NCBI GenBank assembly: GCA_017985985.1
Contig: JAGNWK010000014.1
Coordinates: forward strand, 1-47,220
Source: Oligoflexales bacterium
Lineage (GTDB): Bacteria > Bdellovibrionota_B > Oligoflexia > Oligoflexales > Bog-1112
Length of the DNA: 47,220 nucleotides
Reading direction: 5' to 3'
Shown: one piece after another, positions 34,405 through 42,098 of the stretch
Position numbering within the stretch: position 1 is the stretch's first letter
How the letters are laid out: each line of letters opens with the position of its first letter
Notes under the pieces: model-generated
Database searches by the model: none
What the model was told of the DNA's origin: nothing
What the model saw: the letters and a program-made list of their open reading frames with translations, nothing else
Made by a program: the position numbers and the translations under genes

Positions 34405-35292
34405 CTACAGATAAGAGAGCTGAGTAAATAGGTAAAAAATCACACTGACAAGACCGTTTGCATTAAAAAAAGCAAACCCGATATGACGAGACACATAGCC
34501 ATCCCGAGAATCTCGCACAAGCCAGTGCTCGTAAGTCAAGATGAGAGCTACAAAAGCCAGTCCGAGATAAAACAAAGCACCAAGATTCTGCTGCACACCG
34601 ACAATCGCCAAGCAAACAAGCATTCCTAGGAAACAGATTCGACTTATATATAAAGATTTTTTTACACCAAATCGAACTGGCACACTCTGTAAACCTTGAG
34701 TTCTGTCAAAATCCAAATCTTGCAAAGCATAAAGCATATCGAAGCCTGCAACCCATAAAGCAACCCCCAATCCAAGTATGGACAGACAAAAGAGAGAAGA
34801 TGGTCCAGTCGACAAAGCAATGCCAACGGCAGGGGGAACCATCCCTAAGCAAAGACCTAAATAACCATGGGCAAACCATGAAAATCTTTTTAAATAGGGA
34901 TAAGATCCTAAAAATGCCAGAACTATGAAACTGCACCATCCAGAGAGAGTGTTGAGCTGAAAAGCGGCCACCATAAAAATAAGCCCAAACAGCAAAGAGC
35001 AAGCTAAAGAGCTCCTCGGGCTGAGCTTCCCACTAGGAATCTTCCTCTGCTGAGTCCTAGGATTCAAACTATCGATATCTCTATCAAGATAACGATTCAT
35101 CCCCATAGCAAAGCTCCGAGCTGAAATCACAGCAAGAAAAATCCAAGCTACTTTGCTGAGGTTCAAAGACTCTGTCCCACTGATCAAAATCGCACAGGCG
35201 GCAAATGGAAGTGAGAAGACACTGTGTACTATTTTAATATCTTGGGCAAAGTTATAAAAATTTTTTAAGAACTCAGAAAAAATAGATTTCAA
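34405..35292 (-). CDS. UbiA-family polyprenyltransferase
   Basis: An integral membrane enzyme that attaches an isoprenoid chain to an aromatic ring in quinone synthesis. Both Asp-rich motifs are present: MGMNRYLDRDID (N-R-x2-D-x3-D) near residue 70 and DMLYALQDLDFDRTQG near 185, among eight or so membrane helices. I set the start at TTG 35292, preceded by AAGGAG with seven bases spacing, giving 295 aa, the usual family length; the ATG at 35379 would add an unlike N-terminus. It could be a 4-hydroxybenzoate prenyltransferase or the MqnP-type enzyme of the futalosine menaquinone route; sequence alone does not decide. Confidence 0.88.
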   Translation of the reverse strand: MKSIFSEFLKNFYNFAQDIKIVHSVFSLPFAACAILISGTESLNLSKVAWIFLAVISARSFAMGMNRYLDRDIDSLNPRTQQRKIPSGKLSPRSSLACSLLFGLIFMVAAFQLNTLSGWCSFIVLAFLGSYPYLKRFSWFAHGYLGLCLGMVPPAVGIALSTGPSSLFCLSILGLGVALWVAGFDMLYALQDLDFDRTQGLQSVPVRFGVKKSLYISRICFLGMLVCLAIVGVQQNLGALFYLGLAFVALILTYEHWLVRDSRDGYVSRHIGFAFFNANGLVSVIFYLFTQLSYL

Positions 35293-35344
35293 AAAATAGC
35301 TCCTTTTTAAAGGTTTCAATACTTTTGACGAGAAGAGAAGGCGA

Positions 35345-35773
35345 ATGACTTCAAAGATTAAAGCAACTGGACCCAACATGGTTTTTCGATTTTTACATAA
35401 GCGCTTTTGTTCTTATTTTCTTGCTAAGAAATTCAATTTTTTGTTCGCTTTTTTACTAAAATTTTCGCTTATGAGCACCCTAATGTTTGCTCTATGTTCG
35501 TGCCAAGCACTTTTCTCATCCCGCAAAATAACACAAGAGGGCCTCATCCTTCCATACATAAAAAACACTGCGAATGAATGCTACTACCTCGATGAATTTA
35601 TGCCTACTCCCAATCATCTTGTCACAGGGAAGGCTGGTTCCCTCAACCTTCGGTACTACACCTATAACTCAGCAAGTTACAAAGATTGGCGAGAAAAACA
35701 AATCGTCTTATCATTCTACTCAAAAGACGAAAGGTGCTGGTCTTTGTTTGAAGAATTTTTTGTGCTAGAATGA
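35345..35773 (+). CDS. Small probable lipoprotein of unknown function
   Basis: A strongly hydrophobic/basic N-terminus ending LMFALCSCQALFSS contains a lipobox-like LCSC, so it is probably exported and acylated. About 85 mature residues follow, rich in Tyr, Cys, Lys and Asp. Several starts are possible (ATG at 35345, 35378 or 35471), none with a strong ribosome-binding site; with the UbiA-family gene starting at 35292, the longest version no longer overlaps it. It is followed after 19 bp by a TPR lipoprotein gene. No family recognised. Confidence 0.55.
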   Translation: MTSKIKATGPNMVFRFLHKRFCSYFLAKKFNFLFAFLLKFSLMSTLMFALCSCQALFSSRKITQEGLILPYIKNTANECYYLDEFMPTPNHLVTGKAGSLNLRYYTYNSASYKDWREKQIVLSFYSKDERCWSLFEEFFVLE

Positions 35774-35792
35774 AGCAAGCATCCGCTTACAT

Positions 35793-36860
35793 ATGAGGCC
35801 TACCAGCATGGTAGATAGCTGTATTTTGGGACGATTCCGAGTCTTTCTTAAACTGTCTTTTTTCGGTTTTGTAATAACATCTTGTCATACTGCGCCGTTA
35901 AAGGAATCCCCCCTCACTGAGGCTAACGAACTGGCACAGAGAGGCCTTCTCCGAGAGTCTTTAGACTCCTACAACAAAGCCCTTCTACAAGACCCTGAAA
36001 ACCCAATCATCCACAGAAATTTGGGCGTTATCTATCTCAAAGCAGGGAACTATAACGCTAGCCTAGATCACTTCAAAAAATCCTATCCACAATTCAAAGA
36101 TAATTTTAAAACAAATTTTTATATGGGAGAAGCGAATCGAGCTTTAGAGAATTATGCTCAGGCCCTTTTCTATTATCAAAAAGCATTACTCGCGAAAGAA
36201 GACCCCGCCCTCAGTAAGTCTCTAGCTTGGACGTATTTTCAGATGAGCTGTTACAAAGAAGCTCTCGAAATCATCGAAAATGCACAAAAAAAATCAACGA
36301 AGGATTGGCAGCTCAAAGTTATTCAAGCAAAGGTCCTTCTCAAATTGAAAAGATTTAATGAAGCTGAGGAATTGCTAACCAGAGAAGAAAAAAGTAGCGG
36401 TAAAGCCTTCCGTCCGTATGTACTCAGCTTGAAAGGTGACCTCATGATGGCAAGAGGAAAAAGCCAGAAAGCTTACTCTTACTACAAAGACTCCCTAAAG
36501 AATAAACCACTACTTGCGAGCTCCCTCCTTGGTCTTGGGAAGTACTACCTTAACCAATCCCAACCGCACGAGGCCATCACTTACCTCGAGCAAGCGATGC
36601 GGATTAAACCTAGCGAATTAGAGCCCTATCTCCAATTAGCTAAAGCCTACGAATCCAGCGACACGAACAAATCAGCAAGTTACTATAAATATTTTTTTGA
36701 TAAAGCCTCTACCAACCCTGAATACTTAGAACTTTTGGAAGGAATTCAAACAAAGATTAATAAATTTTCAGAAAAATCCCCTTCAGGGCTCCAGAATATA
36801 AATCAAAAAACCGATGAGGGGAGTGGCACTTTTCAAAAAAGCAAAAACAATACAGGCTAG
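35793..36860 (+). CDS. TPR-repeat lipoprotein
   Basis: N-terminus RVFLKLSFFGFVITSC has a lipobox (ITSC). Residues ~50-300 hold seven or more tetratricopeptide repeats, for example NPIIHRNLGVIYLKAGNYNA, TNFYMGEANRALENYAQALF and LLGLGKYYLNQSQPHEAITY. This gives a superhelical scaffold for protein interactions at the inner face of the outer membrane, as in PilF-like proteins, though no specific match is evident. The start could be 35793 or the ATG at 35808. The C-terminus is Ser/Asn-rich and disordered. It sits 24 bp before the next gene on the same strand, suggesting one operon. Confidence 0.8.
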   Translation: MRPTSMVDSCILGRFRVFLKLSFFGFVITSCHTAPLKESPLTEANELAQRGLLRESLDSYNKALLQDPENPIIHRNLGVIYLKAGNYNASLDHFKKSYPQFKDNFKTNFYMGEANRALENYAQALFYYQKALLAKEDPALSKSLAWTYFQMSCYKEALEIIENAQKKSTKDWQLKVIQAKVLLKLKRFNEAEELLTREEKSSGKAFRPYVLSLKGDLMMARGKSQKAYSYYKDSLKNKPLLASSLLGLGKYYLNQSQPHEAITYLEQAMRIKPSELEPYLQLAKAYESSDTNKSASYYKYFFDKASTNPEYLELLEGIQTKINKFSEKSPSGLQNINQKTDEGSGTFQKSKNNTG

Positions 36861-36884
36861 AATAGCCTTGAGAGCGGAGGGCTC

Positions 36885-37505
36885 GTGAATTTTTTTAGAT
36901 CAGAATCATCTTTGCACCTCACTTCCCCTCAAGAATTTTTTTACCAATGTGTAAGTTCGACTGTTCAAAAGCAAAACATTAAAATAGAGCCGAATATTGA
37001 GTACTACCTTGTCAACCTCCTTTGTGATTTCGTCGAACAAGATAAAATAAAAAATCGCTGTCAAGACTTCGATCTCTTCGATACCCCTCTTGCCTTTTTT
37101 TTAGAGAAGGAACGCGAGGCCAGCACTTCTGAACGCATCAAAATCCTCAAGGGCATGGGTGATCTAACCCTCTACATTTCTGGTTACTTTCAGGATTATT
37201 TCAATCGCCGATCAGTTGGTCTAAACTACTATATAGACATGGGGAGCCAGGCATATTCGCGGCTCTCAACGATCATTAGAGACCAGGATGATAATTTCTC
37301 GAGAATTTATGCGGAGCTTGCCCAGAATTTTCCACTGCTTGTGGATGTTGTTGCAGATATTAGCGAAAGCCTATCCCCAACAAAAGAGACCAAGGACATC
37401 CTCTTCATCTACGAACGTTGGCAAAATAACCATTCAGATAGATTGAGAAAAAAGCTGGAAGAGAAAGGAATCTCACCTATACCAAGCTCAAAAAATAAGC
37501 AATAG
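36885..37505 (+). CDS. Conserved-looking cytoplasmic protein of unknown function (myxobacterial-type family)
   Basis: GTG start preceded by GGAGG. 206 residues, mostly helical, no signal. The pattern YYLVNLLCDFVEQD ... DTPLAFFLEKE ... LKGMGDLTLYISGYFQDYFNRR ... LNYYIDMGSQAYSRL resembles a family I remember from Myxococcota and related bacteria with wording like FYLVNLL, PLA, GDxSLFxSGFF and VDxxYYVxMGxxAYxxL. Its function is unknown to me. The link is from memory and not checked. It follows a TPR lipoprotein and precedes tRNA-Leu. Confidence 0.72.
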   Translation: MNFFRSESSLHLTSPQEFFYQCVSSTVQKQNIKIEPNIEYYLVNLLCDFVEQDKIKNRCQDFDLFDTPLAFFLEKEREASTSERIKILKGMGDLTLYISGYFQDYFNRRSVGLNYYIDMGSQAYSRLSTIIRDQDDNFSRIYAELAQNFPLLVDVVADISESLSPTKETKDILFIYERWQNNHSDRLRKKLEEKGISPIPSSKNKQ

Positions 37506-37567
37506 CAAAATAAACTATCATAAGCCATCATAAGCAATAACAAACTCATGTAATCTATCGTAATCTA

Positions 37568-37655
37568 TGGTGCCACTCCCCGGGGTCGAACCGGGATGCC
37601 CGCTAGGAGCACTAGATTTTGAGTCTAGCGCGTCTGCCAATTCCGCCAGAGTGGC
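37568..37655 (-). tRNA. tRNA-Leu (anticodon CAA)
   Basis: Read on the minus strand from 37655: acceptor GCCACTC pairs with GAGTGGC, discriminator A, and CCA encoded at 37570-37568. The anticodon stem CTAGA/TCTAG encloses loop CTCAAAA with anticodon CAA. A long variable arm (about 14 nt) and T-loop GGTTCGACCCC confirm a class II leucine tRNA. Leader and trailer are complementary (ctatggt at 37565-37571, accatag at 37658-37664), extending the acceptor stem. Confidence 0.97.
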
Positions 37656-37710
37656 ACACCATAGAAGGCGGATTATCTAATTTTCACCAAAAATTGCAAG
37701 CAATTTAATC

Positions 37711-40700
37711 TTATGAATACAAACCGCGAACTATCGCCGACTCTAAGGCCTCCTCTATCGCAAACCGATCGAGGGGAGATTCCATAATAGAAGGCTCAAT
37801 TCCACACTTTTCAGATAAGATCCCCAGTAGAGATGAGTCCATCGCCGATATATCCTGTGAGATCAAGACTAGGTTATGAAGATCTCTTCTTAAGCTAAGG
37901 TTCTTAGTTTGCCCATCCTTATCCTCCATCGCATCCAGGAGGGACGTATCCTCCAAAAAAACACATGTGACAACATCAGACTCCGTTGCGTGATTATTTA
38001 GTAAAAAACTTATATCTTTTTGTTCCGAGAAAATTTCGTGCGGCCAATTGCCTAAGCTTTCCTTAAGATAAGTTTTCATAAATTCAACCTGTGGGTCGGT
38101 ATCTTGGCAGAGTAACGCAATATTTATTTTCTTCATCTTCAGCTCTGTCGGCAAATTACTGAGAACATCTAGACAGACGGTGCCGTTGACAGTATCTATC
38201 CTGAAGTTGAAACCAGGCACCTCAGTAATTTTTTCAAGAAGATCTTGGAAAGCCTCGGATTGAAAAAGCTTAAGAATAAATTCCGTAGTTTTTTCAGTTT
38301 TGAAAGCAAATCCCACACTGAGTATATGATCGCTGGAAAGGTGAATTCTCTGAATAGACACCTTCAGCTCCATAGGATTCGGCGCCTTTACACCAATAAT
38401 GCGGAAAAAAACAAGAAGTGTATTGAAGAAGAGATGTCTATTGGTAAATGCTAAGTACTTTTCCTCAAGAGAATCCTCCACGCTCAAGATCACTCCTAAC
38501 TTTTCCATCTCTGCGCTCACCTGTAGCCTCGCTAAATTAACGGCAGATTTCAAGTCAAACAAAGTATGAGGAGCAAGGAATCTCTGCGAAGGGTAGGGCA
38601 AAGTAATTTTCAAAGCACTGCCAACACTCGATGAAGAAATCATCTCTACCCTTCCACCCATCGACTTGGCACTATGTATAACCGAGGCCAAACCCATCCC
38701 TCGACCTTCATATAAAGTTTTTTTCCCGGTTGAAAATCCTTCTCTGAAAAGCAGCGAGATCCTGTCCTCTTCAGCCATAAGATCCCACTGCTCTACCGTC
38801 ATCAATTTCTTATGCAACGCTACTTCTTTAATCTCTTCAGACGAAATTCCTTTGCCGTCATCCTGAACAACAATCTCAAGAAATTCGCCTTTTCTTTGCA
38901 TGTCAAGCGTGATCTGGCCCTCTTCTTTTTTCTTGAGTTTAATCCGCTTAATTAGACTTTCTACTCCATGCTCAAGAGAATTTTTTAAACAATGTAGCAG
39001 CATACTATGAACTGAATTGATTAACGAAACCGGGATATGGAGACAATCACCTCGTAGTTTTATCGGGACTATTTTTTTGGCACTCTTCTCGCTTATAGTC
39101 GCAAGCATGTGGTCATAGCGCTTCACAAATTGTCGAATATCAACCCTTCCTACGGACGCAAGAGCATGTTCGAGCTCTTGTAAGATGGGTGTAAGATCTT
39201 GAGGACGAACTAGTGGATTTCTAAAGGCCACCAAAAGCCTACCCATCAGAGTCGTCAGCCAAACAATTTGTGTATTATTAACTTCACTAATAATAACTTT
39301 ATCTACGTCTCTATTAAGAATTTTTTTCCTTAAATTATCATAAACATCTATCTCTGATGTAATGTCTTGAAGACTCAATTCCAACTCACCTACAACCGAC
39401 TGGGCTGGGAATTCCTCTGCTTGGAAAATTTTCATTAACCTATCTTCAAATTCCTGAGCTTTTCCTTCGATTTGAACCAATCCAAATAATTTAGCATCAC
39501 TCCGGATCGTATGAATCAAACGCAAAATGCCTGACACATGCTCCTTACCACTCTTCCATCCTTCTGCATCTTTAGGTGACGTTGAAGTTAGCAATTCAAT
39601 ATAATGTTCACACATCTTCCGCTGATGCTTAACATTATCGATGAACATCTTAAATGTAATATCATCAACCGCTAGTAGGTTATAAACCCTGGTCAGTCTC
39701 TCCTGTGTTTTTCTCTCTTCATTTTTTGAATCTTCAATTTTCTTTTGAAAAAGGTCAATCATTTCATTAATCTTTTTTGACATGACTCCCGTTTTATTGG
39801 ATAGTGAAGTCGAAAACCTCATGGATGATAAAATATTATGAGAAAAACTATCAAATTGACTTAGCATATCCGACCAAGACTTATGGAAAGGCCATAGATT
39901 AGTAAATGTCAACAAAAGACCTAAACCAAATAATAAAAAACTAAGCAAGAAAAAAGGCAGCAGAAAATTGCGCGCCATAGATTGAAAAATTGAAAGTGGA
40001 TACACCAAAATCCATCGCACATCCTGACTAGATATCTTTGATTTTAAATCGACCAAACGCAGCAAAGATCCTTCACTGGTATCTTCAATTTGACCATCAA
40101 ATAAATTTTTTCCCCTTCTTGGCAATTGCTGTACAAACTTTTGCATGACTTCTTTTTTTTGTGGCGCGATAAGCGCATGACCCTGGTAAACAAATCCTAC
40201 GTTAACACCAACTAAAGTAATCAGATCCTCACTGATTTTTCCCTCTAATGACTGCATAAGAACTATGGCTCCTGAAGGATCCTTTTCAAAGCCTATAGGC
40301 CCAGATGACACCAACATCAAAGAACCATCTACAAAAATAAGAGCCTCTTGATTTTGTCCTTTAACTGCTTTCATCACCATTTTTTTAGCAAAATCAGGAT
40401 CCAACTTTCTCATCATGACGGAAGTAGAAAGGGGGTCACCTTCGTAATCAAAAACTTGATAATGAATGTTTTCAAGACCGACAAGCTGACCGTCCAAGTG
40501 AGCTTTGATCATGTCAACCTGACCAAAATCAGTGTAATCAACCAGAAGCTTATTTTTAATAAGCTTAAGCAGCTGAGACCTTATCTTGAATTTTTCACTC
40601 TCAATAGAGAACGATATGAAAGCTTCCGCTTGATCAAGACGAGACCTCGACTGATTTTCAGAATAATTTTTGACACCTTGATAAAAAAAGTAGGATCCAG

Positions 40701-40767
40701 CTCCAACGAGTAACAAAAAACACCCAGACCAAGCTAAAATAAGACGAGTGATAATTTTTTTAAACAT
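37711..40767 (-). CDS. Large membrane CheA-like hybrid kinase with Hpt and CheA-type ATPase
   Basis: Two membrane helices (residues ~9-30 and ~268-292) bracket a ~235-residue periplasmic sensor of double-CACHE size. Next come a HAMP-like/coiled-coil linker and an Hpt domain with the phosphorylatable His419 (LRLIHTIRSDAKLFG, cf. HTxKGxARxxG). A CheA-type ATPase follows: NSLEHGVES, DDGKGISSEE, FREGFSTGKKTLYEGRGMGL, and GSALKITLPYP. The last ~300 residues include an unrecognised alpha/beta region with possible receiver-like folds but no clear phosphoacceptor Asp. The P5/CheW-like docking domain of normal CheA is absent, so it is not a classical chemotaxis kinase. Probably a stand-alone sensor with an unknown partner, divergent from an HDOD gene. 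Confidence 0.85.
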   Translation of the reverse strand: MFKKIITRLILAWSGCFLLLVGAGSYFFYQGVKNYSENQSRSRLDQAEAFISFSIESEKFKIRSQLLKLIKNKLLVDYTDFGQVDMIKAHLDGQLVGLENIHYQVFDYEGDPLSTSVMMRKLDPDFAKKMVMKAVKGQNQEALIFVDGSLMLVSSGPIGFEKDPSGAIVLMQSLEGKISEDLITLVGVNVGFVYQGHALIAPQKKEVMQKFVQQLPRRGKNLFDGQIEDTSEGSLLRLVDLKSKISSQDVRWILVYPLSIFQSMARNFLLPFFLLSFLLFGLGLLLTFTNLWPFHKSWSDMLSQFDSFSHNILSSMRFSTSLSNKTGVMSKKINEMIDLFQKKIEDSKNEERKTQERLTRVYNLLAVDDITFKMFIDNVKHQRKMCEHYIELLTSTSPKDAEGWKSGKEHVSGILRLIHTIRSDAKLFGLVQIEGKAQEFEDRLMKIFQAEEFPAQSVVGELELSLQDITSEIDVYDNLRKKILNRDVDKVIISEVNNTQIVWLTTLMGRLLVAFRNPLVRPQDLTPILQELEHALASVGRVDIRQFVKRYDHMLATISEKSAKKIVPIKLRGDCLHIPVSLINSVHSMLLHCLKNSLEHGVESLIKRIKLKKKEEGQITLDMQRKGEFLEIVVQDDGKGISSEEIKEVALHKKLMTVEQWDLMAEEDRISLLFREGFSTGKKTLYEGRGMGLASVIHSAKSMGGRVEMISSSSVGSALKITLPYPSQRFLAPHTLFDLKSAVNLARLQVSAEMEKLGVILSVEDSLEEKYLAFTNRHLFFNTLLVFFRIIGVKAPNPMELKVSIQRIHLSSDHILSVGFAFKTEKTTEFILKLFQSEAFQDLLEKITEVPGFNFRIDTVNGTVCLDVLSNLPTELKMKKINIALLCQDTDPQVEFMKTYLKESLGNWPHEIFSEQKDISFLLNNHATESDVVTCVFLEDTSLLDAMEDKDGQTKNLSLRRDLHNLVLISQDISAMDSSLLGILSEKCGIEPSIMESPLDRFAIEEALESAIVRGLYS

Positions 40768-40954
40768 CTTAAAATCTTTATTCTTTGAGAGATGATTCTA
40801 GAAATTGACGTTTGCCGATACTTTGTCTTTTGATTTCAGGCCGTTGCGATAATTTTTATTTTTCCCTATTAAACAACCGACAAAAGACTCGTCATCTCTA
40901 AGTTGTTATTTGTAATTGTGATTCTTCTTAGATTATAGCCCAGGGGAGTATGGG

Positions 40955-41968
40955 ATGGAAGTTTGCAAGAAGTGTAATCGACAATACATAACAGAACATG
41001 ATTTTCTTTCTAAAACGTCCCGATGGAAGGTATGTTCAGAGGGTCATCTTTGGTTTAATTGCTCCTGTGAAGGACTCATACAAGTCAAGAAGGGGAAATT
41101 TCCGTGGTATTCCCCAGAAAAAGTGATGGCTCCTGACAAAGCTTCCCTTTTTAATCAATTATCCAAAAAGTCTATGCCGTATATCCCAACCTCCGTCATG
41201 GAGCTCCAGCTCGCCATTGCCGATGAAAAAAATTCAGCTACTGAATTGGCAAATATAGCAAAAAAAGATCCGCTCTTATCGGCAGATATCCTAGCCCATG
41301 CCAACAATATAAAAACATCAGACGGGCAAAAAATAGGCTCCTTAACACATGCGTTCTCCTATATTGGACGAAAGACCATCAGTGAGATCGTTTTAGTTTC
41401 TGCCGTAAAAACTTTTAAATTTAAAACGAAGTCCTTCTCGTCTGATGAATTTTGGAAGAAATCTAAAATAACTGGAATTATATCGGAGCAGTTATGTAGG
41501 ATTTTAAGTAAAGAGACTGAACCCGATCAAGTTTACCTAGCTGGAGCCCTCTGCAACATAGGTAAAGTTGTTGCAGCTATATGCATGCCAGAAATACTTG
41601 AAAAAGTTCACAACGAGGTCAGCTCTTCGAGTGCGGATTGCACATGGAACGATGCGGAAAAAAAAATCAGCGCTCCCAGTCACTGTATCCTTGGTGAAAT
41701 CGCTGCTTCCCTCTGGGGGCTCGCTGACTATATCATTCAGACTTCATCGCAACATCACGACCTTGCTAATATAAAGAGTGATGTTTGGCTGATTCCCGAA
41801 ATCGTTGGGTTCGCCAATCAAATTTGCCACACCATCCTCGGTGAGGTCACCTTGATAGAAGAACCTCTGCTCCACTCCTATATGGAAAAGGCTAAAATTA
41901 CTGAAGCGAAATCCATGCATTTTATCGATGAAATCCGGGAGAAAATTCCCGCAGACTTGCTAGCTTAA
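40955..41968 (+). CDS. HDOD-domain protein with N-terminal zinc-ribbon-like segment
   Basis: HDOD domains are degenerate HD phosphohydrolase folds, common in signalling and often lacking hydrolase activity. The N-terminal 45 residues contain C-x2-C (CKKC), later Cys/His/Cys (CSEGHLWFNCSC), likely a zinc ribbon. HDOD follows from ~residue 70 to 285 (NSATELANIAKKDPLLSADIL, IGSLTHAFSYIGRKTISEI, LAGALCNIGKV, HHDLANIKSD) with the HD pair weakened. AGGGGAG precedes the ATG at good spacing. Divergent from the CheA-like kinase with 187 bp between; the pair may form one signalling unit. A palindromic element begins 11 bp after the stop. Confidence 0.85.
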   Translation: MEVCKKCNRQYITEHDFLSKTSRWKVCSEGHLWFNCSCEGLIQVKKGKFPWYSPEKVMAPDKASLFNQLSKKSMPYIPTSVMELQLAIADEKNSATELANIAKKDPLLSADILAHANNIKTSDGQKIGSLTHAFSYIGRKTISEIVLVSAVKTFKFKTKSFSSDEFWKKSKITGIISEQLCRILSKETEPDQVYLAGALCNIGKVVAAICMPEILEKVHNEVSSSSADCTWNDAEKKISAPSHCILGEIAASLWGLADYIIQTSSQHHDLANIKSDVWLIPEIVGFANQICHTILGEVTLIEEPLLHSYMEKAKITEAKSMHFIDEIREKIPADLLA

Positions 41969-41979
41969 AAAGGTCCCTG

Positions 41980-42098
41980 GGAACCATCCCACAAGTCGTA
42001 TAGCAAGGCATTGAGGATCAATCAGTGCAGTTTACTTCCTGATAAATGAGCAGCACAGCGACGAAAATACGCAGCTAGACGACTTGTGGGATGGTTCC
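41980..42098. repeat. Dispersed palindromic element, copy 2 (119 bp)
   Basis: 25-bp inverted termini with a single mismatch (41980-42004 and 42074-42098) surround a 69-bp interior that aligns along its length with copy 1 (34277-34400), including cagtttactt and gataaat/gtaaat. It sits at a convergent junction, HDOD on the left and the patatin gene on the right. The patatin stop codon (TAG, 42100-42098) is at the right edge. The two copies have the same orientation relative to the interior. Confidence 0.92.
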
